Positions 1 to 8,158 of a DNA stretch of 64,000 bases are shown piece after piece. Both the position numbers and the translations under genes were made by a program. The stretch's first letter is position 1. Each line of letters opens with the position of its first letter. The DNA comes from Massilia solisilvae. Its GTDB lineage: Bacteria > Pseudomonadota > Gammaproteobacteria > Burkholderiales > Burkholderiaceae_D. The DNA lies in the NCBI RefSeq assembly GCF_024753215.1, contig NZ_JANUGV010000007.1, positions 62,001 through 126,000 of the forward strand, given 5' to 3'. Below the pieces are notes generated by a model. The model ran no database searches and was not told the DNA's origin. It was given only the letters and a program-made list of their open reading frames with translations.

Positions 1-374
1 GCGGGGCGCAGGACCGCGACTGGTGGGACGGCCAGCTGTTCGACCGCATCCTCGCCGACGTGCCCTGCACCGCATCGGGCATTGTGCGGCGCCACCCTGA
101 CATCCGCTGGTTGCGGCGTAAATCCGACACGCTCCAACTTGCAACACTTTCGTCCGAAATACTCGACAATGTGTGGCAGATGCTCCGCCCCGATGGTAAA
201 TTGCTGTTCGTGACTTGCTCGCTGTGGCCCCAGGAATCGGAGGCGCAGGCGGCCGCGTTCGCGGTTCGCCACGGCGCGATCCGGCTGGACGCGCCCGGCC
301 AGCTCCTTCCGGCCAGTGCCGCCGGAGAGGATCATGACGGTTTGTTCTACGCCCTGTTCCAGAAGCGGGCGTAG
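1..374 (+). CDS. rsmB: 16S rRNA (cytosine-967-C5)-methyltransferase RsmB, C-terminal part
   Basis: Only the C-terminal ~124 residues are in the window; the reading frame is open from base 3 and stops at 372-374. RsmB methylates C967 of 16S rRNA using SAM. The fragment contains the catalytic-domain motif DVPCTASG, with the PC cysteine typical of RNA m5C methyltransferases, followed by IVRRHPDIRWLRR, a signature of the Sun/RsmB family. Near the end the segment LLFVTCSLWPQESE corresponds to the second conserved cysteine motif (TCS). The N-terminal NusB-like domain lies outside the window. The DUF4390 protein and NtrY-like kinase follow on the same strand, an arrangement familiar in betaproteobacteria. 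Confidence 0.93.
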   Translation, partial: GAQDRDWWDGQLFDRILADVPCTASGIVRRHPDIRWLRRKSDTLQLATLSSEILDNVWQMLRPDGKLLFVTCSLWPQESEAQAAAFAVRHGAIRLDAPGQLLPASAAGEDHDGLFYALFQKRA

Positions 375-420
375 CCGGTCTCTGACAACAAGTACTAACT
401 AATAGGCACTGGCCCCACTC

Positions 421-981
421 GTGATCGTACGCTTATTACGCCTTCTCGCCTGCCAGCTCCTGCTGGCGTTCGCGTGCGCGCAGGCGCAGGCGTCCGACGG
501 GATCGACATCACGCGCGCGGTCATCGAGTCCTCCGACGACGGCTACCGCCTGAACGCCGCCTACGCGTTCGAGCTGCCGCACGGGCTGGAAAACGCGCTG
601 CAGCTGTCGGTGCCGCTGTACTTCACCACCGAGATCGAGCTGACCCGCCCGCGCTGGTGGTGGACCGACGAGAAGGCGGTCTCGCAGCGCCAGACCATCA
701 GCATCAAGTACGACGTGCTCACCCGGCAGTACCACGTGCGGGTGATGGGCAGCGTGCAGCAGAGCTTTCCCACCCTGGATGAGGCCTTGTTCATGATCCG
801 CCGCAGCCGCTGGCTGATCGCGCCCAAGGGCGCGCTCAAACCCGGCGAGACGTACAATGTCACGCTGCGCATGTTCATGGACCGCGAATACCTGCAAAAG
901 CCGCTGCAGGTGAATGCCTTCAACAACTCCGACTGGCGGCTCACGTCCAGCAAGAAAACCTTCACCTATAAGGCAGAGTAA
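421..981 (+). CDS. DUF4390 domain protein, secreted
   Basis: A 186-residue protein starting with GTG. Residues 1-24 form a signal peptide with a leucine-rich core and an AQA-like cleavage site, so export to the periplasm is likely. The mature part is beta-rich and matches the DUF4390 family, which is regularly encoded between rsmB and an NtrY-like kinase. Recognisable patches are the TRPRWWWTDEK segment near residue 75 and the RRSRWLIAPK segment near 130. Its stop lies 3 bp before the kinase start, so the two are probably cotranslated. The molecular function is unknown; the context suggests a partner of the kinase, which is inference. Confidence 0.85.
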   Translation: MIVRLLRLLACQLLLAFACAQAQASDGIDITRAVIESSDDGYRLNAAYAFELPHGLENALQLSVPLYFTTEIELTRPRWWWTDEKAVSQRQTISIKYDVLTRQYHVRVMGSVQQSFPTLDEALFMIRRSRWLIAPKGALKPGETYNVTLRMFMDREYLQKPLQVNAFNNSDWRLTSSKKTFTYKAE

Positions 982-984
982 AGC

Positions 985-3267
985 GTGAACCAGGCTTTCC
1001 GCTATGCGTTGGTGGTCGGCGCGGCGATCGTCTCCATCCTGCTGTTCCTGCTGGCCTCCGCGTCCGACAACTCCGGTTTCTTCGACCGCAACTACTCGTG
1101 GCTGCTTGGGCTCAATGCCGTGACGGCGGCCGGCATGCTGGTGCTCGTGATCGTGGCGCTGGTGCGGCTGGTGCGTCGCTACCGGGCGGGCAAGTTCGGC
1201 TCCAGGCTGATGGCGCGGCTGGTGCTGCTGTTCGCCGTGATTGGCATCCTGCCGGGACTGGTCATCTTCATGGTCTCGGTGCGTTTCGTGTCGCACTCGA
1301 TCGAGTCCTGGTTCGACGTGAAGATCGAGGCGGCGCTCGAATCGGGGCTGAACCTGGGCCACGCCGCGCTGGACGAGGCGCTGTCCGAGCTGTCGGCCAC
1401 CGCCGAGAGCACCTCGGCTGCATTGGCCGGGCAGAGCGACCTGCACGCCAAGGCGGTGCTCAGGCGCGCCGTCAACGACACCTCCGGCATACAAAGCGCC
1501 ATTCTGCTCGACGCCGAAGGCAAGGTGCTGGCTGTCGCGTCCAGCACGCGCGGGGCCGACCTGTCGGCCGACCTGCCCACGCCCGCGATCCTGCGCCAGG
1601 CCGGCATGCCCGCCGGGTACGCGCACGCCGAGGGCGGCATCGAGCGCGACTTCCGCGAGGCGCCCGGCGAAGGCAATGCGCTGGACGCGGCCACCGGGCT
1701 GCGCCTGCGCGTGGTGCGCGCGGTGCCCGAGCCGCCGGGCGCCGCGCCGCGCTACCTGCAGTTGCTGCAGTCGGTGCCGGTCAACCTGGCCTCCAACGCC
1801 GAGGTGCTGCGCACCGCGTACAGCGAATACCAGGAGCGCTTCGTGGCACGTGTCGGTTTGCGCAAGATGTACCTCGAAACGCTCACCCTCACGCTGCTGC
1901 TGGCCATGTTCGGCGCGCTCGCCAGCGCTTTCCTGATCGCCGAAAACCTGGCCCAGCCGCTCCTGGTGCTGGCCGAGGGCACGCGCGCGGTGGCCGAGGG
2001 CGACCTGTCGCCGCGCCCGATCGTCGAAACGAAGGACGAGCTGGGCACGCTGACGCAGTCGTTCAACGCCATGACCGGCCAGCTGTTCGAGGCCAGGAGC
2101 GCGGTCGAGCGCAACCGCGCCGCGCTGCAGTCGGCCAAGGCGCACCTGGAATCGGTGCTGGCCAACATGTCCGCCGGCGTGATCGTGATGGATGCCGACG
2201 GCGTGGTGGTCAACACCAACGACGCTGCGCACCGCATCCTGCAGGTGGAGGCGGGCGCGCTGGCCGACCGGCCGCTGGACGAGATCGAGGGGCTGGAAGG
2301 CTTGGCCGGCATCGTCAACCGCGCATTTTCGGCCCAGAGCGCGCAGTCCGCCGCCGGCAGCCGCCTGCACGCGCACTGGCAGCAGCAGATCGAGGTGCCG
2401 CGCCGGCCGGGCTCGCCCGAGGACCACGACATCACCCTGCTGGCGCGCGGCTCGCGCCTGCCGGTGGGCGCGGGCAGCGGCTTCATCGTGGTGTTCGACG
2501 ACATCTCGGACGTGATCTCGGCGCAGCGCTCGGTCGCCTGGGGCGAGGTGGCGCGGCGCCTGGCGCACGAGATCAAGAACCCGCTCACGCCGATCCAGCT
2601 GGCGGCCGAGCGCATGCAGATGAAGCTTGCGCCGCACCTGCCGCCCAAGGAATCGGAGTTGCTGGACAAGGGCGCCACCACCATCGTCAACCAGGTGGCC
2701 GCGATGAAGCGCATGGTGGACGACTTCCGCGACTACGCCAAGGCGCCGCCGGCGGTGCTCGAGCCGCTCGACCTGAACGCGCTGATCGAGGAGATCCTGC
2801 GCCTGTATCAGGCGGGCGACGACTCGGACGTGATCCATGCCGCGCTGGCGCCCGGTTTGCCGCACGTAATGGGCGACGCCACCCAGCTGCGCCAGGTGAT
2901 CCACAACCTGCTGCAGAACGCGCAGGACGCACTGACCGACCGCGGCGAAGGCGCACCTGTGCCGCGCATCGACCTGACCACCGAGGCGATCCACTACCAG
3001 GGCGCGGACGGCGCCGCCGGCACCGCGGTGCGCATGTCGATCGTGGACAACGGCCCCGGTTTCGCGCCCAAGATCCTGTCGCGCGCGTTCGAACCCTATG
3101 TCACGTCGAAGGCGCGCGGCACCGGCCTGGGACTGCCGATGGTCAAGAAGATCATCGACGAACATGGTGGCCGGATCGATATATCGAACCGTGCCGATGG
3201 AACCGGCGCTTCCGTGTTCATTTTGCTGTTAAAGTTAGCGCCTGAGGCGAACTTGGCCGCAGCGTAA
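985..3267 (+). CDS. NtrY-like membrane sensor histidine kinase
   Basis: A 760-residue kinase with a GTG start. It has three hydrophobic segments near residues 4-25, 38-62 and 76-98, a roughly 200-residue extracytoplasmic sensor region, another membrane span near 297-318, a HAMP segment (320-370), a PAS domain (about 388-500), a HisKA domain and a C-terminal ATPase domain. The phospho-acceptor is H528 in the H-box AHEIKNPLTPIQ. The ATPase shows NLLQNAQDAL (N box), DNGPGF (G1) and GTGLGLPMVKK (G2). This architecture matches NtrY, a nitrogen/redox-linked kinase family. The response regulator gene lies 51 bp downstream. The signal it senses cannot be read from sequence. Confidence 0.9.
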   Translation: MNQAFRYALVVGAAIVSILLFLLASASDNSGFFDRNYSWLLGLNAVTAAGMLVLVIVALVRLVRRYRAGKFGSRLMARLVLLFAVIGILPGLVIFMVSVRFVSHSIESWFDVKIEAALESGLNLGHAALDEALSELSATAESTSAALAGQSDLHAKAVLRRAVNDTSGIQSAILLDAEGKVLAVASSTRGADLSADLPTPAILRQAGMPAGYAHAEGGIERDFREAPGEGNALDAATGLRLRVVRAVPEPPGAAPRYLQLLQSVPVNLASNAEVLRTAYSEYQERFVARVGLRKMYLETLTLTLLLAMFGALASAFLIAENLAQPLLVLAEGTRAVAEGDLSPRPIVETKDELGTLTQSFNAMTGQLFEARSAVERNRAALQSAKAHLESVLANMSAGVIVMDADGVVVNTNDAAHRILQVEAGALADRPLDEIEGLEGLAGIVNRAFSAQSAQSAAGSRLHAHWQQQIEVPRRPGSPEDHDITLLARGSRLPVGAGSGFIVVFDDISDVISAQRSVAWGEVARRLAHEIKNPLTPIQLAAERMQMKLAPHLPPKESELLDKGATTIVNQVAAMKRMVDDFRDYAKAPPAVLEPLDLNALIEEILRLYQAGDDSDVIHAALAPGLPHVMGDATQLRQVIHNLLQNAQDALTDRGEGAPVPRIDLTTEAIHYQGADGAAGTAVRMSIVDNGPGFAPKILSRAFEPYVTSKARGTGLGLPMVKKIIDEHGGRIDISNRADGTGASVFILLLKLAPEANLAAA

Positions 3268-3318
3268 ATCGCGCATAAAATCATGCCTGTTGATGGGTGA
3301 GATCTGGAAGGCACACAC

Positions 3319-4047
3319 ATGGCGAACATACTCGTAGTAGACGATGAAATGGGAATCCGGGAGCTGCTCTCGGAGATCCTGGGCGACGAAGGCCATGCGA
3401 TCACCTTGGCCGAGAACGCGCAGCAGGCGCGCGAGGCGCGCGCCGTGGGCGCGCCCGACCTCGTGCTGCTCGACATCTGGATGCCCGATACCGATGGCGT
3501 CACGCTGCTCAAGGAATGGCAGCGCGACGGCTTGCTGACGATGCCGGTCATCATGATGTCCGGCCACGCGACCATCGACACGGCGGTCGAGGCAACCCGG
3601 ATCGGCGCACTGAATTTCCTGGAGAAACCAATCGCGCTGCAAAAACTGCTGAAGGCGGTGCAGCAAGGTCTTACCCGTGCGCAAGAAGTGGCGCGCGCCC
3701 CGGCCATTGCCCCGCGCCCGATCGCGGCAGCACCGAGCGAAGAGAGTGTGGCTGCGCCCAGCCCCATGTTCAGCGCGGCGGCGCCGGCGCCGGCCATCAA
3801 CGGCCGCATGATCGGCATGGCCACCGCCAGCGACGCGCACGGCCATGGTTACACGCTCAGCTTCGACCTGCCCCTGCGCGAGGCGCGCGATGCGTTCGAG
3901 CGCATGTACTTCGAGCACCACCTCGGGCGCGAAGGCGGCAGCATGACGCGCGTGGCCGAAAAGACGGGCCTGGAGCGCACCCACCTGTACCGCAAGCTCA
4001 AGCAGCTCGGCGTCGAGCCGGGCAAGCTTGCTAAAAAACAAGGATGA
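3319..4047 (+). CDS. NtrX-like response regulator, receiver plus Fis-type HTH, no AAA+ domain
   Basis: A 242-residue protein. Residues 1-120 are a receiver domain with the acidic pair D8/D9, phospho-acceptor D52 in LVLLDIWMPD and the conserved lysine in FLEKPIALQ. Residues ~125-180 are a low-complexity Ala/Pro-rich linker. The C-terminal 60 residues form a Fis-type helix-turn-helix (MTRVAEKTGLERTHLYRKLKQLG). A full NtrX has a sigma-54 AAA+ domain of about 240 residues between these parts; no Walker A or GAFTGA motif is present here. It should therefore act as a DNA-binding regulator that cannot remodel sigma-54 polymerase itself. It follows its kinase and overlaps the next gene by ATGA. Confidence 0.88.
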   Translation: MANILVVDDEMGIRELLSEILGDEGHAITLAENAQQAREARAVGAPDLVLLDIWMPDTDGVTLLKEWQRDGLLTMPVIMMSGHATIDTAVEATRIGALNFLEKPIALQKLLKAVQQGLTRAQEVARAPAIAPRPIAAAPSEESVAAPSPMFSAAAPAPAINGRMIGMATASDAHGHGYTLSFDLPLREARDAFERMYFEHHLGREGGSMTRVAEKTGLERTHLYRKLKQLGVEPGKLAKKQG

Positions 4048-4400
4048 CCGGCCGGCGCGTGACCACCACCCTGGTCACCGGCCCGTCCTGCCATGACCGC
4101 GAGCAGGCGATCGCGGCGCGCCTGCACCACGACGGAGCACTTTCCGCCGTCATTCTCGAAGGCTTGCCCGACGGCCAGCCGGTCCTCGTACCGTCCCCCT
4201 CACTGTTGATTGAACGCATCGCTCCCGGTTGCCTGTGCTGCACCGGGAATCTGGTTTTGCGTGTAACATTAAATCGTCTCCTGCGCCGCCGCCCGGCCCG
4301 GCTGTTCATCGGGCTGGCGAACGCGGAACATCTTGGTCAGTTGCGATCGTGGCTGTGCAGCGCGCCATACGATCAGCTGTTGGAACTGGCGCCGAATTAG
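4044..4400 (+). CDS. CobW/G3E-like protein fragment lacking a P-loop
   Basis: A 118-residue protein overlapping the response regulator by 4 bp (ATGA), so probably translationally coupled. The centre carries GCLCC, which resembles the CxCC metal-binding motif of CobW/G3E GTPases, followed by a leucine-rich helix and LFIGLANAEH, which resembles the family segment ending in GLADP. The N-terminus (TTLVTGPSCHDREQ) aligns with the place where CobW proteins have a P-loop, but the GK[ST] residues are missing, so GTP binding is unlikely. It is much shorter than the roughly 300-residue family norm. It may be a degenerate paralogue repurposed as a metal-binding or regulatory accessory; that role is inference. 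Confidence 0.6.
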   Translation: MTGRRVTTTLVTGPSCHDREQAIAARLHHDGALSAVILEGLPDGQPVLVPSPSLLIERIAPGCLCCTGNLVLRVTLNRLLRRRPARLFIGLANAEHLGQLRSWLCSAPYDQLLELAPN

Positions 4401-4508
4401 CACTCTTGAAATCGGTTCGGCCCAGCCCCACTTCTTCACTGAAGTGACAAGCCAGCCGTCCGCCGCCGGCGGCTGGTCGCCACACAACTCTGATCGGGAG
4501 GAGTCATC

Positions 4509-4766
4509 ATGAACATGATCTACAACAGCGAACAGTACAGCGTGGTCGAATTCGGCGCCGACCGGAATCTCGAAGCCCTGCGCTTTGGCGGCTATGAAAT
4601 CGTCGACAAGGCTGGACGGCGCGAGGCATTCATCGGCGGCAGACTGGCGCAAGCCTTCCGGCGCGACGTCAACAACCTGATCGCGAGCGAGCCGACCATG
4701 GAAGAAATCGACGACTTCCTGGGCTCGTATGACACCCTGATGAGCCAGCCGGTGGTGCTGCACTAA
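4509..4766 (+). CDS. DUF3567 family small protein
   Basis: An 85-residue acidic protein with a strong ribosome binding site (GGGAGGAG, about 7 bp before the ATG). It matches DUF3567, a small family largely restricted to betaproteobacteria. It has no signal peptide or membrane segment, so it is likely cytosolic. Recognisable stretches are MNMIYNSEQYSVVEFG at the start and EPTMEEIDDFLGSYD near the end. The 108 bp upstream contain an imperfect GC-rich inverted repeat (CCAGCCG...CGGCTGG) but no obvious terminator. Function unknown. Confidence 0.85.
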   Translation: MNMIYNSEQYSVVEFGADRNLEALRFGGYEIVDKAGRREAFIGGRLAQAFRRDVNNLIASEPTMEEIDDFLGSYDTLMSQPVVLH

Positions 4767-4831
4767 GCGCCACCTGCCGGGCCGGCTTGGCAAGCGGCCC
4801 GGCAGCGCTGACACATGGTAAGCTTGCAGCC

Positions 4832-5608
4832 ATGTGCCAGCTTCTCGGAATGAATTGCAACGTCCCCACGGACATCGTTTTCAGCTTCACCGGCTTTGCC
4901 CACCGTGGCGGGCGCACCGATACCCACCGTGACGGCTGGGGCATCGCATTCTTCGAAGGCGCCGGGGTGCGCCATTTTGTCGACCACGAGGCCGCGATCG
5001 ACTCGCCGATCGCCGAACTCATCAAGCGCTACCCGATCAAATCCACCAACGTCATCGCGCACATCCGCAAGGCCACCCAGGGCCAGGTGGCGCTGGAGAA
5101 CTGCCACCCGTTCGTGCGCGAGCTGTGGGGCCGCTACTGGGTGTTCGCCCACAACGGCGACCTGAAGGACTTCGCGCCCGCGCTCACCGGGCCGTTCCGC
5201 CCGGTCGGCAACACCGACAGCGAACTGGCGTTCTGCTACCTGCTGCAGGAACTGCGGGCGCGCTTTCCCGACCGCGCGCCGGCACTGCCGGCCTTGCGCG
5301 CGGCCGTGGCCGAACTGGCGCAGCGCATCGCGCGGCACGGCACCTTCAACATGATGCTGTCCGACGGCACCGCGCTGTTCGCGCACTGCTCGACCAAGCT
5401 GTGCTACATCGTGCGCCAGCACCCGTTCGCGCACGCCCACCTGGCCGACGAGGACCTGTCGGTCGATTTTTCCACCGTCACCACCCCGCGCGACCGCGTC
5501 GCCATCATCGTCACCGAGCCGCTGACCAAGAACGAGCAGTGGACCGACTTCGCGCCCGGCGAACTGAAGGTGTTCGTGGACGGCGCACCGCTGCCCGCGG
5601 ACGCCTGA
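4832..5608 (+). CDS. Class II glutamine amidotransferase (YafJ-like)
   Basis: A 258-residue stand-alone Ntn-type glutamine amidotransferase domain. The start was set at the ATG giving MCQLLGMN, because Cys2 must become the N-terminal nucleophile after Met removal; an upstream in-frame start would bury it. Further class II signatures are HRGGRTDTHRDGWG, AHIRKATQG and VFAHNGDL (residues ~100-115). The family hydrolyses glutamine to supply ammonia, but no synthase domain is attached and no partner is adjacent, so the acceptor substrate is unknown. Homologues are common as single genes in proteobacteria. The family call is secure; the biological role is not. Confidence 0.88.
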   Translation: MCQLLGMNCNVPTDIVFSFTGFAHRGGRTDTHRDGWGIAFFEGAGVRHFVDHEAAIDSPIAELIKRYPIKSTNVIAHIRKATQGQVALENCHPFVRELWGRYWVFAHNGDLKDFAPALTGPFRPVGNTDSELAFCYLLQELRARFPDRAPALPALRAAVAELAQRIARHGTFNMMLSDGTALFAHCSTKLCYIVRQHPFAHAHLADEDLSVDFSTVTTPRDRVAIIVTEPLTKNEQWTDFAPGELKVFVDGAPLPADA

Positions 5609-5803
5609 GCCGCTGCCCGGCAGCCCTTATGCACGCTGCCTGTTTTGGTTTTTTCACCCCTCATAGTTGATAGGCCACGCCTGCGGCCGGAACGCGCAGA
5701 ATGGCCTCCCTGTCGGTGTTTTTCTGACAACGAATGTAAGACAAAACCGAAATCCGGGGCAGCGCCGAACTGCTGCAACACCATGGTTCAGGAGGGGTGA
5801 AAC

Positions 5804-6634
5804 ATGTCCAAAACGAGCAAGGCATCGAATAATCTCCATCATGTTCAAAACCAGTGGGGCGGCTCGTCCGCGCCGTGGCAGGAAGGCGGCATGTGGGTCC
5901 TCGGCTGCCGTTCCGGCCAGAACGTCGTCGCCCTCAACCTCACGTCCGGCGACGGCGGCAAGACCTTCACGGGCCAGATGAAATACGCGGGCGAGGGCGC
6001 CATCGGCGTGCGCGCCACGCTCACCCAGGCCAACACCTACATCGTCGAAAACCAGTGGGGCGGCAACTCGGCGCCGTGGCATCCGGGCGGCACCTGGGTG
6101 ATCGGCTGCCGCGCCGGCCAGAACGTGGTCGCGCTGAACATCGAGTCCGGTGACGGCGGCCAGACCATGGCCGGCACCATGACCTACGCCGGCGAAGGCC
6201 CGATCGGCTTCAAGAGCCAGCTGGCCGACGGCGGCGTGTACCTGGCCGAGAACCAGTGGGGCGGCTCGGCCGCGCCGTGGCACCAGGGCGGCGTGTGGGT
6301 GCTGGGCTGCCGTGACCAGGCGGTGATCGCGCTGAACATTGCCTCCAACGACAACGGCAAGACCCTGAACGGCACCATGCAGTACGTGGGCGAAGGGCCG
6401 ATCGGTTTTCGCGCCACGATGGTCGCCGGCAACAACTACCAGGTCGAGAACCAGTGGGGTGGCTCGTCGGCCCCGTGGCATCCGGGCGGCATCTGGCTGA
6501 TCGGCTGCCGCGCCGGCCAGCAGGTGGTGGCGGCCAGCATCACCTCGGGCGACGGCGGCAAGACCTTCAACGGCGGCATCACCTATAGCGGTGAGGGGCC
6601 GATCGGCTACCGCGCCATGATCCAGCCGGGTTGA
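5804..6634 (+). CDS. Four-repeat OAA-family high-mannose-binding lectin
   Basis: A 276-residue protein built of four tandem repeats of 66-67 residues, each beginning with NQWGG (at residues 16, 83, 150 and 216) and containing APW, a GCR segment and GEG(A/P)IG. This is the Oscillatoria agardhii agglutinin fold family, which includes the Myxococcus xanthus, Pseudomonas fluorescens and Burkholderia oklahomensis lectins that bind high-mannose glycans. The Trp, Arg and Glu positions that form sugar sites in family members are kept in all four repeats. Repeat 3 is one residue shorter at GCRDQAVIA. There is no signal peptide, as in known members. The start is preceded by AGGAGGGG. It is monocistronic, facing the convergent SPW gene. 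Confidence 0.92.
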   Translation: MSKTSKASNNLHHVQNQWGGSSAPWQEGGMWVLGCRSGQNVVALNLTSGDGGKTFTGQMKYAGEGAIGVRATLTQANTYIVENQWGGNSAPWHPGGTWVIGCRAGQNVVALNIESGDGGQTMAGTMTYAGEGPIGFKSQLADGGVYLAENQWGGSAAPWHQGGVWVLGCRDQAVIALNIASNDNGKTLNGTMQYVGEGPIGFRATMVAGNNYQVENQWGGSSAPWHPGGIWLIGCRAGQQVVAASITSGDGGKTFNGGITYSGEGPIGYRAMIQPG

Positions 6635-6646
6635 TGCCGGCTTTTG

Positions 6647-6677
6647 GCAGGGTGGGCGGGCAACCCGCCCACCCTGC
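6647..6677. repeat. Family A palindrome between convergent genes
   Basis: A perfect 14-bp inverted repeat (GCAGGGTGGGCGGG) with a 3-bp loop, placed 12 bp after the lectin stop and just before the SPW gene stop. No T-tract follows on either strand, but the strong stem could still stabilise 3' ends. The core matches the other family A copies in this window. Confidence 0.75.
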
Positions 6678-6690
6678 ATGATGCACCGCC

Positions 6691-7065
6691 TCAGCTTGCC
6701 GTGCCGGTTCCCACCCACTGCGCATGCAGCTCGGGGTCGGTGCGCATCTCCCACAGCGCCAGCACCACGGTGGCAATGCCGACGATAAGCAGGCTGGCCG
6801 TCATGCGCCGGTCCTGCACGTTGATGAGCCAGGGCGACACCGCCGTCCAGATCCCCACGATCAGGTTGAGCAGCACGGCCCAGATGTAGGTCTTGTACAG
6901 GTCGAAGATGGCCAGCGCAGCCATGATCAGTCCCGCGACGAAGCCGTTGATAGCCACCGGCGACGAGCCGGGATAGCCCAACGCCATCGGTGAAACGAAC
7001 AGCCAGATACCAAGCAGCAGGATGAGTTGGTCCTGCCATCGCCTGGTCGAGAAACGCAGTGCCAT
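6691..7065 (-). CDS. SPW repeat family membrane protein
   Basis: A 124-residue integral membrane protein with about four hydrophobic helices (roughly residues 13-30, 38-58, 60-80 and 89-108). It has two related halves, each with a conserved Trp-containing N-terminal helix followed by VSPM (first, degenerate) or VSPW (second). The SP-W motif defines the SPW repeat family (Pfam SPW). Function is unknown; the family is common in bacteria and archaea as single small genes. The start ATG is preceded by an AAGGAGG-like ribosome binding site on the minus strand. It converges on the lectin gene and diverges from the ABC exporter. Confidence 0.85.
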   Translation of the reverse strand: MALRFSTRRWQDQLILLLGIWLFVSPMALGYPGSSPVAINGFVAGLIMAALAIFDLYKTYIWAVLLNLIVGIWTAVSPWLINVQDRRMTASLLIVGIATVVLALWEMRTDPELHAQWVGTGTAS

Positions 7066-7215
7066 GATGAACCTCCTTTGCGGGCCATTCCCGCAGTGCG
7101 TTTGGCAACAAATTCGCCGGTAAGTTCGCTGGCGGACATAAGGGGGACTTGCGTAAAGACAATATCAAGTGGACACTCTCGGCAACCGTTAATCATCCAA
7201 CAATGCGGAGGCCGG

Positions 7216-8157
7216 ATGCCCGATGTCCTGTTGAGTGCTTCAAACCTGGTGAAATCCTACGGCGAGCGGCGCGCCGTCGATGGCGTATCGCTGCGCGTAC
7301 TGGCCGGGCAAACGCTCGGGCTGCTTGGCCCGAACGGCGCCGGCAAATCGACCACGGTCGGCATGCTGTGCGGCCTGGTGCGGCTTGACGCCGGCGAGGT
7401 GCTGCTGGCCGGCGAGCCAATCAGCCCGGATGCGATGCGCGCCAAGGGCCGCATCGGGCTGGTGCCGCAAGACCTGGCGCTGTACGAGGAGCTGCCCGCG
7501 CTTGAAAACCTGCGCCTGTTCGGCGCCCTGTATGGCCTGGCGGGCGCGCGGCTGACCGAACGCTGCAAGGCGGCGCTGGCGCTGGCCAACCTGGAGGACC
7601 GCGCGCGCGACAAGGTCGCCACGTTCTCGGGCGGGATGAAGCGGCGCCTGAACATCGCCTGCGCGCTGCTGCACGAGCCGCAGCTCTTGATCCTGGACGA
7701 GCCGACGGTGGGCGTGGACCCGCAAAGCCGCAACGCCATCTTCGACACGCTCGAACAGCTCAAGCGCGAAGGGCGCTCGCTGGTGTACACCAGCCACTAC
7801 ATGGAGGAGGTCGAGCGGCTGGCCGACCACATCGTCATCATGGACCACGGCAAGGTGCTGGCCGACGAGAGCCCGGCGGCGCTGCGCGAGCTGCTGCCGG
7901 CGCAGGCCGCGCTGCGTTTCGAGCTGCGCGAGCCGCTCAAGGAAGAGCACCTGGAACGCCTGCGCGGCGAGGCCGGGGTGGCGGGCATCAGCGCCAACGG
8001 CACGGCGTACGAGGTGCGGCTGGCCGACCCGGACGACGCGGTCTCGCTGCTGGCCTGGCTGGAAAAGAACGGCTACCGGATCCATCATTTCGCCACCGCC
8101 CGCGCCAGCCTCGAAGACATCTTCCTCAACCTTACCGGGCGCTCGCTGCGCGACTGA
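7216..8157 (+). CDS. ABC-2 type exporter, ATP-binding subunit
   Basis: A 313-residue ATPase. Start chosen at the ATG giving MPDVLLSASNLVKSYG, which has a GCGGAGG ribosome binding site just upstream; the longer frame upstream has no family similarity. Visible are Walker A GPNGAGKST, the Q-loop in GLVPQDLALYEE, signature FSGGMKRRL, Walker B LLILDEPTVGVD and the H-loop TSHYMEE. The C-terminal ~90 residues form the extra domain typical of drug, lipid or Na+ type ABC-2 exporters. The permease gene starts 1 bp after the stop, so the pair is an operon. Substrate unknown. Confidence 0.92.
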   Translation: MPDVLLSASNLVKSYGERRAVDGVSLRVLAGQTLGLLGPNGAGKSTTVGMLCGLVRLDAGEVLLAGEPISPDAMRAKGRIGLVPQDLALYEELPALENLRLFGALYGLAGARLTERCKAALALANLEDRARDKVATFSGGMKRRLNIACALLHEPQLLILDEPTVGVDPQSRNAIFDTLEQLKREGRSLVYTSHYMEEVERLADHIVIMDHGKVLADESPAALRELLPAQAALRFELREPLKEEHLERLRGEAGVAGISANGTAYEVRLADPDDAVSLLAWLEKNGYRIHHFATARASLEDIFLNLTGRSLRD

Positions 8158-8158
8158 C

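Noticed and set aside
436..3165. A 909-codon open frame antisense to the DUF4390 and kinase genes
   Set aside because: Arg/His/Gln-rich composition without any domain; it mirrors two well-supported genes and arises from high third-position GC.
4787..4831. Upstream start for the class II amidotransferase
   Set aside because: It would add 15 residues before the cysteine that must be N-terminal for catalysis.
6647..6677. Bidirectional rho-independent terminator between lectin and SPW genes
   Set aside because: The stem is strong but no T-tract follows on either strand; classed as a family A repeat.
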